From an uncultured Rhizobium sp. (lineage in GTDB: Bacteria; Pseudomonadota; Alphaproteobacteria; Rhizobiales; Rhizobiaceae): a stretch of 64,000 nucleotides of DNA. The stretch is taken from positions 62,001 to 126,000 of the forward strand of contig CAMFHE010000003.1 of assembly GCA_945952045.1 (NCBI GenBank). Direction: 5' to 3'. A model generated the notes under the pieces. It saw only the letters and a list, made by a program, of their open reading frames with translations, was not told the DNA's origin and did no database searches. Position numbers and translations under genes: made by a program. Below are positions 53,087 to 62,165 of the stretch, piece by piece. The first letter of the stretch is position 1; each line of letters starts with the position of its first letter.

Positions 53087-55582
53087 CTACTCTCCGCCGA
53101 GCAGGAAGAAGGCAAAGCCGTAATCGACATCCAGACGCTGATCCGCAATCGTGCGCCCGAGCTTTTGCAGAAATGCGGCGTTTTCTGCGGGCTCGTCGAT
53201 CTGGCTGCCGGGGATCGGCGCATCGCTTGACAGCGCCAGCACCAGTTGCGGCCGCGCCTGCGCCTCTGGCTGCTCGATGCGTTCGACGGTGAAGGAGCCG
53301 TGGCTGCCGCTGCGTTGCAGCAGCGAATCCAGCCGGTAGACGACGCCGTCATTATCGACGAGATAGAGCACCGTCACCGTCTTGGTCAGGTTGTTCAGCG
53401 CCCCCTTCAGGGCATCGCCATTCTTCAATTCATCCTTTTCCAGCGTGATTGTGACGGCGGACGGGTTCTGGCGTGACAGGTCGCTGAGAAAATTCGCCAC
53501 GCCGCATTGCGTCTGCGCGATCTGCCGCCCCTGGATATCCGGCGCGTAACCGAATGCCTTGGTGAAGCCGCTGTCGAGCTTGTCGAAGGGCGCGGCGCTG
53601 GCGGCCATGCCTTCGATTTCCATGCTTTTCGGCGAACTCGTCACCGCATGCGCGAAGAAACAGCCGCCGGCATCGAAGGCATTGAGCCAGCCCAGGCGTT
53701 TGTCGATGGGGCTGACGGGAGCGGGCGGCGGCGCGGGGGTCGATGGCGTCGGCTGCGGCAAGGCTTCCGGTACGACAGGCTTTTCCTTCGGCGGAAGGAC
53801 GGCGACTTCCTTCTGAGGCTGCGGGGTCGGCTGCGGTTTTGGCGTTGGCGCCTGAGGGGTCGGCGCGGGCTTTGTCACCTGCGGTTGCGGCTTCACCTCG
53901 GCGACCGGTTCGTCGGGAATGGGTTTCAGCGGCAGGTCGGAGAGGTCCGGTTCGGGAAGCGAGGCCTGTGGCGTCGCAGCCGGTGGCTGGGGGGCGACCG
54001 TTTCCGATGTCTCGTTTGCCGGTTGCGGCGCGACGGGCGGCGGCGTTTCGGCCTGCGGCGAAGGCATGGGCGCCACAGTTTCAGGGGCAGGCGCGGTCGG
54101 CAGTGCCGGTGGAGGCTCAGGTGGTGCGGCGGCGATCTCGGTCGGCGGCTTTGTGTCTTCGGTGGGAGTGGTCGGAGGCTTGATTTCGGTGTTTTGGACG
54201 ATCACCGGTGGCGGGTTGACCGGCTGCATGTCGGGCGCAGTATCGTCCGGAAGCACCTCGGCAGTCTGCCTCTGCGCGCCGCCGATATAGCCGAGCCCAT
54301 AGAGCCCGCCCGCCCCTGCGCCGGCCAAAATCAACACCGCCAAAATGCCATAGAGCAACCCATGGGACTTTGTCTTTTCCGGCGGTTTCGGCCGCGAGGC
54401 GGGCGGCGGCTCCGTCGGGCCGGATTCGATGCGGATATGGGCGAGCGGATCATGCTCCGGGATTGCTGATGGAGTTGGTGGAGCCGGCGGCAGCGCGCGT
54501 GGCGGCTCTGCCGGCGTCGTCCAGGCCTCGGTATCCCCGGTCCAATTGTCTGAGGGTGCGATGACGGTGGGTTCCACGGGCGGGCGCGAGGTTTGCGGCG
54601 TCTCGGCGATGATCGTCGCTTCGCCGGTCGGTGGCGCTGCCGGTATCGGCGGGGTGGTCGCGGCTGTCGGCAGCGCGGTCGGGGTCGCGGTTGTTTCGCG
54701 CGGGAAAGCGGTAGTCGGCGGGCGGGTGGCGTGCGGCAACGCCTCTTCGCCGGAGCGCAGCCAGTCGGCGATTTCGGCCATCGAGATCGTGCGCGCGGCC
54801 GGATCGGGTTGCAGCATCAATTCCAGGAGCGGGCGCAGCGTCGCGTCGATATCCGAGAGATCGGGAATGCTGCGGCGTTTCTCGATCACCTCCACCGGCG
54901 TGCCGTTCATATCGACGGGGACGCCGCGCAGCGCATTCACCAATACAAGCGCGAGGCTGTAGACATCCGAGACATCGGTGACATCGCCGCCGAACAGGCC
55001 GAGCTGTTCGGGCGAGACAAAATTATATTTGCCGGCGAATTTGCCGCCGAGCAGCGTGCCGGCGCCGATATTGGTGGCGCGGGCGATGCCGAAATCGATG
55101 ATCTTCGCCGCCCCCACCCTGCCGCCCGGCAAGATGACATTGTCGGGCGAAATATCGCGGTGGATGACGCCGGCCTTGTGGGCCGCATCCAGCGCCGAGG
55201 CGACCTGCGCCAGGAGAATGCGGGCATCGCCGCTTGCCATCGGCTGGCCGTCGATGACGCCGGCCAGCGACGGCCCGTCGACATATTCCATCACCAGATA
55301 GGGCCGCTGCACCACGGGATCGATACCGAAGACGCTGTAGCGGACGATGGCCGGATGGTGCAGCGTATTCAGCACCTTGGCTTCCTTGAAGAACAGGCCG
55401 ACGACCGTTTCGTCTTTCGCCAGTTCCGCCAGCACCACCTTGATGGCGACGGGATCGCCTGTCGCGATATTGCGGCCGCGATAGACCTCGCCCATACCGC
55501 CGGCCGCCAGCCTTTCATCGATGACGAACATGCCGTTCAGCGTCGTGCCGGGTCCAACCGTGGCCGGGATGTCCTCCACCAT
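53087..55582 (-). CDS. ppkA: T6SS serine/threonine kinase PpkA (TagE)
   Basis: This 831-residue protein has a cytoplasmic Hanks kinase domain (about 15-280): glycine loop AAGGMGEVYRG, catalytic Lys in VAIKVV (K48), HRDISPDN, DFGIA and the activation segment ending SPEQ. A linker carries EATIIAE and EPTVIAP, then a single helix at about 408-435, a long Pro-rich periplasmic stretch, and a C-terminal domain (about 640-831) I do not recognise. It phosphorylates T6SS parts to switch secretion on. The ATG at 55582 overlaps the pppA stop (TGATG); a GTG three codons earlier is possible. Confidence 0.9.
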   Translation of the reverse strand: MVEDIPATVGPGTTLNGMFVIDERLAAGGMGEVYRGRNIATGDPVAIKVVLAELAKDETVVGLFFKEAKVLNTLHHPAIVRYSVFGIDPVVQRPYLVMEYVDGPSLAGVIDGQPMASGDARILLAQVASALDAAHKAGVIHRDISPDNVILPGGRVGAAKIIDFGIARATNIGAGTLLGGKFAGKYNFVSPEQLGLFGGDVTDVSDVYSLALVLVNALRGVPVDMNGTPVEVIEKRRSIPDLSDIDATLRPLLELMLQPDPAARTISMAEIADWLRSGEEALPHATRPPTTAFPRETTATPTALPTAATTPPIPAAPPTGEATIIAETPQTSRPPVEPTVIAPSDNWTGDTEAWTTPAEPPRALPPAPPTPSAIPEHDPLAHIRIESGPTEPPPASRPKPPEKTKSHGLLYGILAVLILAGAGAGGLYGLGYIGGAQRQTAEVLPDDTAPDMQPVNPPPVIVQNTEIKPPTTPTEDTKPPTEIAAAPPEPPPALPTAPAPETVAPMPSPQAETPPPVAPQPANETSETVAPQPPAATPQASLPEPDLSDLPLKPIPDEPVAEVKPQPQVTKPAPTPQAPTPKPQPTPQPQKEVAVLPPKEKPVVPEALPQPTPSTPAPPPAPVSPIDKRLGWLNAFDAGGCFFAHAVTSSPKSMEIEGMAASAAPFDKLDSGFTKAFGYAPDIQGRQIAQTQCGVANFLSDLSRQNPSAVTITLEKDELKNGDALKGALNNLTKTVTVLYLVDNDGVVYRLDSLLQRSGSHGSFTVERIEQPEAQARPQLVLALSSDAPIPGSQIDEPAENAAFLQKLGRTIADQRLDVDYGFAFFLLGGE

Positions 55583-56334
55583 CACACCCACCCCGCCTCG
55601 GTTCCGGCATCGAGGAAGCGCACAACATTGACCGTGACATTGTCGCTGCCGCCGCGATTGAGCGCCGTGCTCACCAGCTCCTGACAGATGTCGCGCGCAG
55701 GCCGACCCGTCATGACCTGGCCGATTTCGAGGTCGTCAAGATGCGCCGTGAGCCCGTCGCTGCACAAGAGGAAGACATCGCCGGCCTGCACGTCGCCATC
55801 GGCATAATCGAGATAGGCGTCTTGCCCGATGCCGATGGCATGGGTGATGGCGTTGCGGCGCGGATAGGTCTTCGCCTCCTCTTCGGTGAGCAAGCCACGA
55901 TCAATCAGATCCTGCACTTCGGAATGATCGCGCGTCAGCTTCGCAAGCATGTCGCCGCGCAGCAGATAGGCGCGGCTGTCACCGGACCAGTAGCAGCGAT
56001 AGACCTTGCCGAAGGCGAGCAGCCCGACCACCGTCGTGCCGATGGTCTGGCCGCGCTGAAGCGCTGCGGCATGGATCTCGGCATTGGCATCGATGATCGC
56101 GGCACGGAAGGCGGCTTCGAGATCGACGGCGGAACCCGCATCGAAGGCCCCGGCCTGCAAATGCCGCATAACGGTTTCGCTGGCGAAATCGCCGGCCGAA
56201 TGACCGCCCATGCCATCCGCCACCACCCAGACGCCGTTGCCGGGATCGGCATAGGCGCGATCCTCGTTCAGCTGTCGCACCATGCCGACATGCGACAGCA
56301 CCTCCGTATCGAGGCGAAACAGCGGCCCGGCCAT
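55582..56334 (-). CDS. pppA: T6SS PP2C-type phosphatase PppA
   Basis: This 250-residue PP2C phosphatase has the metal-binding motifs EDRAYADP, VVADGMGGHSAGDFAS, VGLLAFGKVYRCYWSGDSRAYLLR, FLLCSDGLTAHL and GGSDNVTVNVV. It removes phosphates placed by PpkA and so turns T6SS off. In Agrobacterium PppA is fused to TagF; here they are separate, joined by a TGATG overlap with GGAGGG upstream. Confidence 0.92.
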   Translation of the reverse strand: MAGPLFRLDTEVLSHVGMVRQLNEDRAYADPGNGVWVVADGMGGHSAGDFASETVMRHLQAGAFDAGSAVDLEAAFRAAIIDANAEIHAAALQRGQTIGTTVVGLLAFGKVYRCYWSGDSRAYLLRGDMLAKLTRDHSEVQDLIDRGLLTEEEAKTYPRRNAITHAIGIGQDAYLDYADGDVQAGDVFLLCSDGLTAHLDDLEIGQVMTGRPARDICQELVSTALNRGGSDNVTVNVVRFLDAGTEAGWV

Positions 56335-56987
56335 CACGACGACCCTCCGCCGATCATCTCGCCATACAGCGCCGGATCGGGCAGCCCTCGCGTGGAGAGA
56401 AGCTGCGCCGGCACATATTGGCCGCCGCGCGTCCAGAACAGGCTGCGCCCGCGCGCCGCCGCGCGCATTTCCAGTGCAGCGAAGCGCGCCAATGCCTCCG
56501 GCCCCTCGGGCAAGACCTGCCGATAGCCGCCCGGGACGGTTTCAGCTCCTTGGCCGGTCGTCGCCGCCAGCGGGTCTTCGAGACCGGCCATCAGCGCTTC
56601 CGGCTCCGGCTCCTCGCCTTCCGCCAGCGCCGAAAGCAGCCGCGCATTCAAGGCCTCAATCCAGTCTCCCGAAACTTCCTCGAACAGCGGGAAAGACAGG
56701 CCGGGCGGCGCATGGGCGACGAGGCAGAGCGGAAAATAGCGCCCGACGCCATCGACCGAGGGCATCAACGCGCCGATGCAATCGGCCCCGGCGATCTCTT
56801 CGCCAAGGCGAAAATTCCAGATGGGGTGGACGGAATAGAAGGCCAGCCATTGCCGCCCCAGCCGCTCGCGGCTGACCGCCACCGCCTTTTGCAGCCAGGT
56901 TTCCAGCACCGTCACCACCCCCTTCGGCAGGTTGAGCGCCAGAAAATCCCGCTTGGCCGGATATTTGCCGAAGAGACCGACGGGCAT
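56334..56987 (-). CDS. tagF: T6SS-associated protein TagF
   Basis: This 217-residue protein has the TagF/ImpM pattern: VGLFGKYPAKRDFLALNLPKGVVTVLETWLQKAVAVSRERLG, FYSVHPIWNFRLG, GALMPSVDGVGRYFPLCLVAHA. TagF represses T6SS after translation, acting with the kinase/phosphatase pair on Fha. I prefer the ATG at 56987, 2 bp after the tssM stop; a start seven codons upstream overlaps tssM. Confidence 0.9.
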   Translation of the reverse strand: MPVGLFGKYPAKRDFLALNLPKGVVTVLETWLQKAVAVSRERLGRQWLAFYSVHPIWNFRLGEEIAGADCIGALMPSVDGVGRYFPLCLVAHAPPGLSFPLFEEVSGDWIEALNARLLSALAEGEEPEPEALMAGLEDPLAATTGQGAETVPGGYRQVLPEGPEALARFAALEMRAAARGRSLFWTRGGQYVPAQLLSTRGLPDPALYGEMIGGGSS

Positions 56988-56989
56988 GG

Positions 56990-59900
56990 CTATAACCCCG
57001 CCGGGCATTTGAATTCGGAAAGGGCCGGCAGCAGGAAGGGATTGCTGACCTGCCCCAGTTCGATGCGATAGGAGACCTCGCGCCCGCCGATGACGAAGCG
57101 GGCGCCAAGCCCGTCGCCGCCGGCCGAGACGCTGCCCATGGTGAGCAGCCGCAGCAAGGCCCAGGGGCCGCTTGCGGCAATGTTCGAGGTGCGGCCGGCC
57201 ATTTCCGGGAAGATCGAGATGCTGGCCGAGCCGGCTCCTGCCCCCGGCCAGGTGAGATTGACCGGCGCATTGCCGACCTGCTGCGACTGGATGACGGTGC
57301 CGTTGACCTCCAGCAGCGCGAAATCGGCATTGCCGGAAAGCGTTTGCGGCTTGACCACCATCTGCAATGCCAGCATCGGCGATCCCGCCGGGAAGAAGGC
57401 GTCGCGGATCTCCGCCGCCCGCTGGAATTCGCGCAGCGTCGCCTTGGAGAGATCTTGGCCGACGCGCTCGCCCTGCTTCCAGTCCCAGCCGCCAGGGGCC
57501 ATATCGACAAGCGGCGAAAGCTTCTCGCTGAAGAACTTGTCGATGACGCCGCCGGGGCCGAAAAGCTTCGTGAATTCGGCCAGCGGCACGTCGCGATTGC
57601 TGTCGCGGGCGAAGGGATAACGGTTGGCGATGACGCTCTGGCAGGCGCGGGTGACCAGCGAATTCAGCTCCTGATTCAGCTGGTCGATGGTGGAACCGGC
57701 GGCATCGCCCTCGAAATCGCTTACGGCGCTCTGCATCATCCGCGCCAAGGGCGGCGGCAGGCGCGAGACGTTGGATTTCAGGCTGGCGATCTGCATCGGC
57801 AGGTTGGCCATGGCGCGCTGCGTCTGCGAGGGATTGTTGGCGAGAATCAGGCTCTGGGTGATCTCGTTGAGATTGGCGATCAGGAGATCGATGGCCTTGC
57901 GCCCCTGCTCGCCCTCGACCAACTGGTGATAGGGGCGAAAATAGGCCTCGATATTGGCGCCGGGTACGACGGGCGCACCGCCGGCGCTGCCCATGCGGTT
58001 CTGCGATTTGGTCAGTGCGGCATCGATGCCGATGCGCGACCAGCCGGAGGCGCGGCTCTGGATGCGCTGGATCGCCAGTTTCTTGGCCTGTTCGGCGACG
58101 TCGCCAAGCGCGGCATCGCCCTTGGCATCTGCGGCCGGCGGCTCGCGCTCCTGCGTCAGCTTCGTCTCGGCGGCAATCGATTCGAACACGGCGCGGATGG
58201 GCGACAGCGGCCCGGAGGCGATCTGCAACGCCACGTAATCCGGCTTGTCAGCCGACATGCGCTTCAGGCGGAAGGAACCGAGCGCGCCATCCCAGGCGGC
58301 GATGAAATCGCGACGATAGCGTTCCAGCAGTTCCGGCCCGAGCTTGGAGAATTGCGATTCCACCGCTTCCTGCTGGGCGAAGTCGCCCAGGACCCATTGC
58401 TCGGCCAGCATCTTGTCAGCGACAATGCCGAGCTGTTCGAGGAAATGGTCGTGGAAGCCGGCATAAGTGAACAGGCCGGGCACTTCGACGCTTTCAAGCG
58501 GCTTGCCATCCAGCGTCTCGAACACGGCGTCGGTTTCCGCCCCGCCGCGCGCGTCGAGGCTCCAGGGCTCCAGCGGTTCGGTGAGGCCGGCGGTCTTGAT
58601 CAGCGTATAGGCGCGGTCGGCAAGGCTCATGCGCGTCAGCGTCTTCTGCGCCGCCTGCACCAGCGTGCCGTTCAGCTCGATGGCGGGATTGTGGACCTTG
58701 CCCAGCGCCAGCATCGCCAGCAGATGCTGTTCGAGTTCGTCGCGCACCGGCTTGTTGCCGGCGCCGGGATAGAGATTGTTGACCCAGTCGTCGCGCATCC
58801 AGGTGACGATCAGGTCGTCGTCGGTCTTCGGCGCCTTGCCGCCGAGCATGAGGTAGACTTTCAGCGCCTCGTAGATGACGAGCGGATCGTTGATATTGGT
58901 CTCGATCTGCTTTTCCAGCCGCAGGATGAGGCGCGAGCGCAGCACGCGCTCCAGCGCCTGCCGATAGGCCTCTTCGCTCGCCGAGCCGAGGCGGTCGCGC
59001 TGGCTCAGCCCAAAACCTTCCGACCAGGGCACCGCCGCGCCGCGATTGGCATAGCCGGTTTCCATGTAACGCAGCTTGTGAAGGAGATCGACGACCTTGT
59101 CGAGATCGGTATCGGCGACCGGCTCGGCATTCAGCGCCAGCCCGCCGATGGTGCGGTATTCGGCGACCGCCGCATTGGCGCTGGCGACCAGCTGCCGGTT
59201 CTGCATGTAGCTCCATAACCAGAGCGACGACAGCGCCACAGTGATGAGCGTCATCGCCGCAATCGCGCCGTAGCGCAGCGTGGCGGCGCGGCGTATGGCG
59301 CCGAGATCGCGCGACACCCAGCCGGCCTCGGGGAAGATGACCTTGGTCATCAGGTCGTGGATGAAATAGCTCTTGCCCTTGCCGGACATGAAGCCGGCGC
59401 CGGCGGCGCCGAAACTGGTCTCCATCGCGCCGAGCATCTGGTCGATGGGCGTTCCCTGCTGGGTGCCGGAGGAGAAATAGAAGCCGCGCAATTGCGCGCT
59501 GGAATGGTAGCGCGTCGGCTCGAAGATCGCCGACAGGAATTGCGACACCGGCTCGCGCAGCGCCGCGATCTGCGCCGGAAAACCGAAGGCGAGGATGCGC
59601 GCCATCGGATCCGGTTCGGATTGCAGGTGTTCGGCGGTCTCCTCCGTCAGGCGCATGACGAGATCGTCGATCTCGCCGGGCACGCGCTCGACGAAATTCT
59701 TCTTGCGGTCCTCGGTCTGGAAAGTCGCGCCCCAGACCTGCCGGCGGCGATCCTCGGGGAAGGAGCCGAAATATTCGTTGAAGCCGGCAATCAGATCCGC
59801 CTTGGTGAACAGCGCATAGACAGGAAAATCGACCTTCAGCTCGGCGTTCAGCTCCAGCAGCCGCTTGCGGATGGCGCCCGCATGGACGTTCAGCTCCTCC

Positions 59901-60571
59901 GGCTTCAGCGTCATGATGTCTTCGAGGCTGATGGCGATGATGACGCCGTTGATCGGCTGCTTGGGACGCTGCGCCTTCAACAGCGACAGGAAGGACAGCC
60001 AGCTCTTGCGGTCGGATTTTTCGTCGGAATCCTGCGTGGTATAGCGGCCGGCGGTGTCGATCAGCACCGCATCCTCGGCAAACCACCAGTCGCAATAGCG
60101 CGTGCCGCCGGCGCCTGCGATCGCCGCCGTGCCGCCTTCGGTGGAGAGCGGGAATTTCAGGCCGGAATTGACCAGCGCCGTCGTCTTGCCGGTGCCGGGC
60201 GGGCCGATGATCACATACCAAGGCAGCTCATAGAGGAAATTGCGCCCCGGAAAGGTTTTTCGCAGCGTCGTCAGCGCCTCGGTCATGCGCTCGGAAAGCT
60301 GCTCGCTGTCGTCGGTGACGCTGTCCTGCGCCACGACAGCCGCCTCCAGCGCCCGCTCCGCCTGCCGGTGGCGGCGGTAGCGCCAGAAGAGGATGCCGAG
60401 AAAGACCAACCAGAGGACGAGGATGATCGACAGCCGCACGAGGGCGCTGTCGAAGGGCGCGATATCGGCGATGACCAGCATCGGCGCGACGAACCACACG
60501 ACCAGCGACACCAGCACCACCGCCAGCGCGCTGAATCCGTAGATTGCTATTTTCAACGCCTTGTCACGCAT
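56990..60571 (-). CDS. tssM: T6SS membrane complex protein TssM (IcmF)
   Basis: This 1193-residue inner-membrane protein has two N-terminal helices (about 6-30 and 45-64), a cytoplasmic NTPase-like domain with Walker A GPPGTGKT at 123-130, and a third helix near residue 440 (GAIAAMTLITVALSSLWLW). A large periplasmic part with the IcmF-related and C-terminal beta domains follows. It builds the trans-envelope complex with TssL and TssJ. The intact Walker A suggests ATP binding, as in Agrobacterium. Confidence 0.95.
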   Translation of the reverse strand: MRDKALKIAIYGFSALAVVLVSLVVWFVAPMLVIADIAPFDSALVRLSIILVLWLVFLGILFWRYRRHRQAERALEAAVVAQDSVTDDSEQLSERMTEALTTLRKTFPGRNFLYELPWYVIIGPPGTGKTTALVNSGLKFPLSTEGGTAAIAGAGGTRYCDWWFAEDAVLIDTAGRYTTQDSDEKSDRKSWLSFLSLLKAQRPKQPINGVIIAISLEDIMTLKPEELNVHAGAIRKRLLELNAELKVDFPVYALFTKADLIAGFNEYFGSFPEDRRRQVWGATFQTEDRKKNFVERVPGEIDDLVMRLTEETAEHLQSEPDPMARILAFGFPAQIAALREPVSQFLSAIFEPTRYHSSAQLRGFYFSSGTQQGTPIDQMLGAMETSFGAAGAGFMSGKGKSYFIHDLMTKVIFPEAGWVSRDLGAIRRAATLRYGAIAAMTLITVALSSLWLWSYMQNRQLVASANAAVAEYRTIGGLALNAEPVADTDLDKVVDLLHKLRYMETGYANRGAAVPWSEGFGLSQRDRLGSASEEAYRQALERVLRSRLILRLEKQIETNINDPLVIYEALKVYLMLGGKAPKTDDDLIVTWMRDDWVNNLYPGAGNKPVRDELEQHLLAMLALGKVHNPAIELNGTLVQAAQKTLTRMSLADRAYTLIKTAGLTEPLEPWSLDARGGAETDAVFETLDGKPLESVEVPGLFTYAGFHDHFLEQLGIVADKMLAEQWVLGDFAQQEAVESQFSKLGPELLERYRRDFIAAWDGALGSFRLKRMSADKPDYVALQIASGPLSPIRAVFESIAAETKLTQEREPPAADAKGDAALGDVAEQAKKLAIQRIQSRASGWSRIGIDAALTKSQNRMGSAGGAPVVPGANIEAYFRPYHQLVEGEQGRKAIDLLIANLNEITQSLILANNPSQTQRAMANLPMQIASLKSNVSRLPPPLARMMQSAVSDFEGDAAGSTIDQLNQELNSLVTRACQSVIANRYPFARDSNRDVPLAEFTKLFGPGGVIDKFFSEKLSPLVDMAPGGWDWKQGERVGQDLSKATLREFQRAAEIRDAFFPAGSPMLALQMVVKPQTLSGNADFALLEVNGTVIQSQQVGNAPVNLTWPGAGAGSASISIFPEMAGRTSNIAASGPWALLRLLTMGSVSAGGDGLGARFVIGGREVSYRIELGQVSNPFLLPALSEFKCPAGL

Positions 60572-60592
60572 GCGGTCCCGGGCTTTCAGCGG

Positions 60593-62164
60593 TTACTGGT
60601 TGTTGGTCAGCGTTTCTTCCTTGGGTATGGCAAGTTCGACGCGGCGGTTCTTGGCGCGGCCTTCCGCCGTGTCGTTGGGCTCCACCGGCTGGTCCTCGCC
60701 CCGGCCGGCGACGTCGAGGCGGGCGGCATCGTCGAGATGCCTGGCGAGCACATCGGCCACCGCCTGCGCCCGTTTGACCGACAGGTCGAAATTCGACTTG
60801 AACCGGCTCGATGCCTTCGGCTTCACATTGTCGGTATGGCCGACGATATGGATCTGGCCCGGCTCTTTGTTCAGCGCAGCACCAATGCGCTGCGCCAATT
60901 GCTCGAAATCCGGCTTGACGTCGGCGCTGCCGGACTCGAACAGCAGGAGGTTGTTGATGCGCACGACGATGGAATCCCCGACCGGCTCGACCGCCACCAG
61001 ATCCTTGTCGATCTCCGGCGCCAGCACGCCGCGAATGCGCTGCAACTGCGTCGTCACCGCCAGCGACGGCTCGGGATCCGGCAGCGGCACGAATGCGGCG
61101 CGGCTGATCTCGATAGGGCCGGACGGATGCAGGCGCACCAGCGTGCCGGCCGCCGCATCGGCATCGCCGCCGAGCAGGATGCGCAGCAGCAGATACAGCC
61201 CGGCGACGAGGGCGAGGAAGACGCCGGCAATCGCCCAGAGCGGAATGCCGTCCGCCAGCCCGCGCACGCGGATCTCGTTGCCGCGCCAGCGGGGAGAAAT
61301 ATCCGCCGCCGCGCCCGGCCGCACGGTGCGCAGCGTCATGAACACATCGCGGCGCACCCGCTGCAGCTCGATATCACCGCCCTTGGCGCTGCGATACTGC
61401 CCCTCGAAGCCCAGCGACAGGCAGGCATGGATCAGTTCCAGCAGGCTGTAATAGACGGTCGGATTGGTGCTAAGCTGGCGGATCTTGTCGAAGAAGCCGG
61501 TGCCCGAGGTGCGCACCCCGAAGAACTGCGCCAACATGCTGTATTGCAGCCAGAGATGCTTTTCCGTGCCCGGCAGGTTCTGGACGATATCATCGGCGGT
61601 GGCGCAGAGCGCGTATTTGGCAATCGTCGCCTGATCCTCCGGCACGCCGGCAGCCAGAATGGTCTTTTCGAACTCCTGGATGGCGCGCGCCACATGCTGC
61701 ATCAGCGGCACCGCATCCATGTCCACCACCATCTGCCGCAACCGGCCGAGCAGGATGAGCAGCGGTGCTGCGGCCTGGGTGATCGGATTGGCGGATTTGA
61801 TGCCGGGATTGGCGCGGGCGCCGAGCGCGATGTTCAGCGGAATGCGCCGCCTGTTTGCCGGCGGGGCCACCGGTTGGGCAGGCGGAAATTCCGGCGACAT
61901 CCAGTTGCCGCCGAAGGGATCGTCGCCGCTGGCCGGCGGGGCGGGCGGGGGCGTCGGACGTGGGCCGGCCGGCCAGAAGGAGGCCGGGTCCGGGGCCTGC
62001 CCGGCATTGCCGCCGAGGGGGCCGGGCGAGATGATCGTGGTGTTCTGACCTGAGGGCGGCGGGCGGAACTCGTTTCCGAAACGATCGTTCGGCGGCGGCA
62101 CGCCGCCGGGCTGCGGCCGGATGACCGTCTTGCCCTGCCTGTCGGGATCGTCGGATTGGCCCAT
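60593..62164 (-). CDS. tssL: T6SS membrane protein TssL (DotU) with OmpA-like peptidoglycan-binding domain
   Basis: This 523-residue protein has a Pro-rich N-terminal tail (1-110), a DotU cytoplasmic domain (about 120-285), one helix at about 308-331 and a C-terminal OmpA-like domain (about 400-520: IHIVGHTDNVKPKASSRF, DLSVKRAQAVADVL, AEGRAKNRRVEL). The tail has KTVIRPQPGG with T13, matching the Thr that PpkA phosphorylates in Agrobacterium TssL, and a second similar motif TTIISPGPLGG near 42. The extended TssL anchors the complex to peptidoglycan. Confidence 0.94.
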   Translation of the reverse strand: MGQSDDPDRQGKTVIRPQPGGVPPPNDRFGNEFRPPPSGQNTTIISPGPLGGNAGQAPDPASFWPAGPRPTPPPAPPASGDDPFGGNWMSPEFPPAQPVAPPANRRRIPLNIALGARANPGIKSANPITQAAAPLLILLGRLRQMVVDMDAVPLMQHVARAIQEFEKTILAAGVPEDQATIAKYALCATADDIVQNLPGTEKHLWLQYSMLAQFFGVRTSGTGFFDKIRQLSTNPTVYYSLLELIHACLSLGFEGQYRSAKGGDIELQRVRRDVFMTLRTVRPGAAADISPRWRGNEIRVRGLADGIPLWAIAGVFLALVAGLYLLLRILLGGDADAAAGTLVRLHPSGPIEISRAAFVPLPDPEPSLAVTTQLQRIRGVLAPEIDKDLVAVEPVGDSIVVRINNLLLFESGSADVKPDFEQLAQRIGAALNKEPGQIHIVGHTDNVKPKASSRFKSNFDLSVKRAQAVADVLARHLDDAARLDVAGRGEDQPVEPNDTAEGRAKNRRVELAIPKEETLTNNQ

Positions 62165-62165
62165 G

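Noticed and set aside
59357..62053. 898-codon plus-strand frame opposite tssM and tssL
   Set aside because: Antisense shadow of two confident T6SS genes with no recognisable motif.
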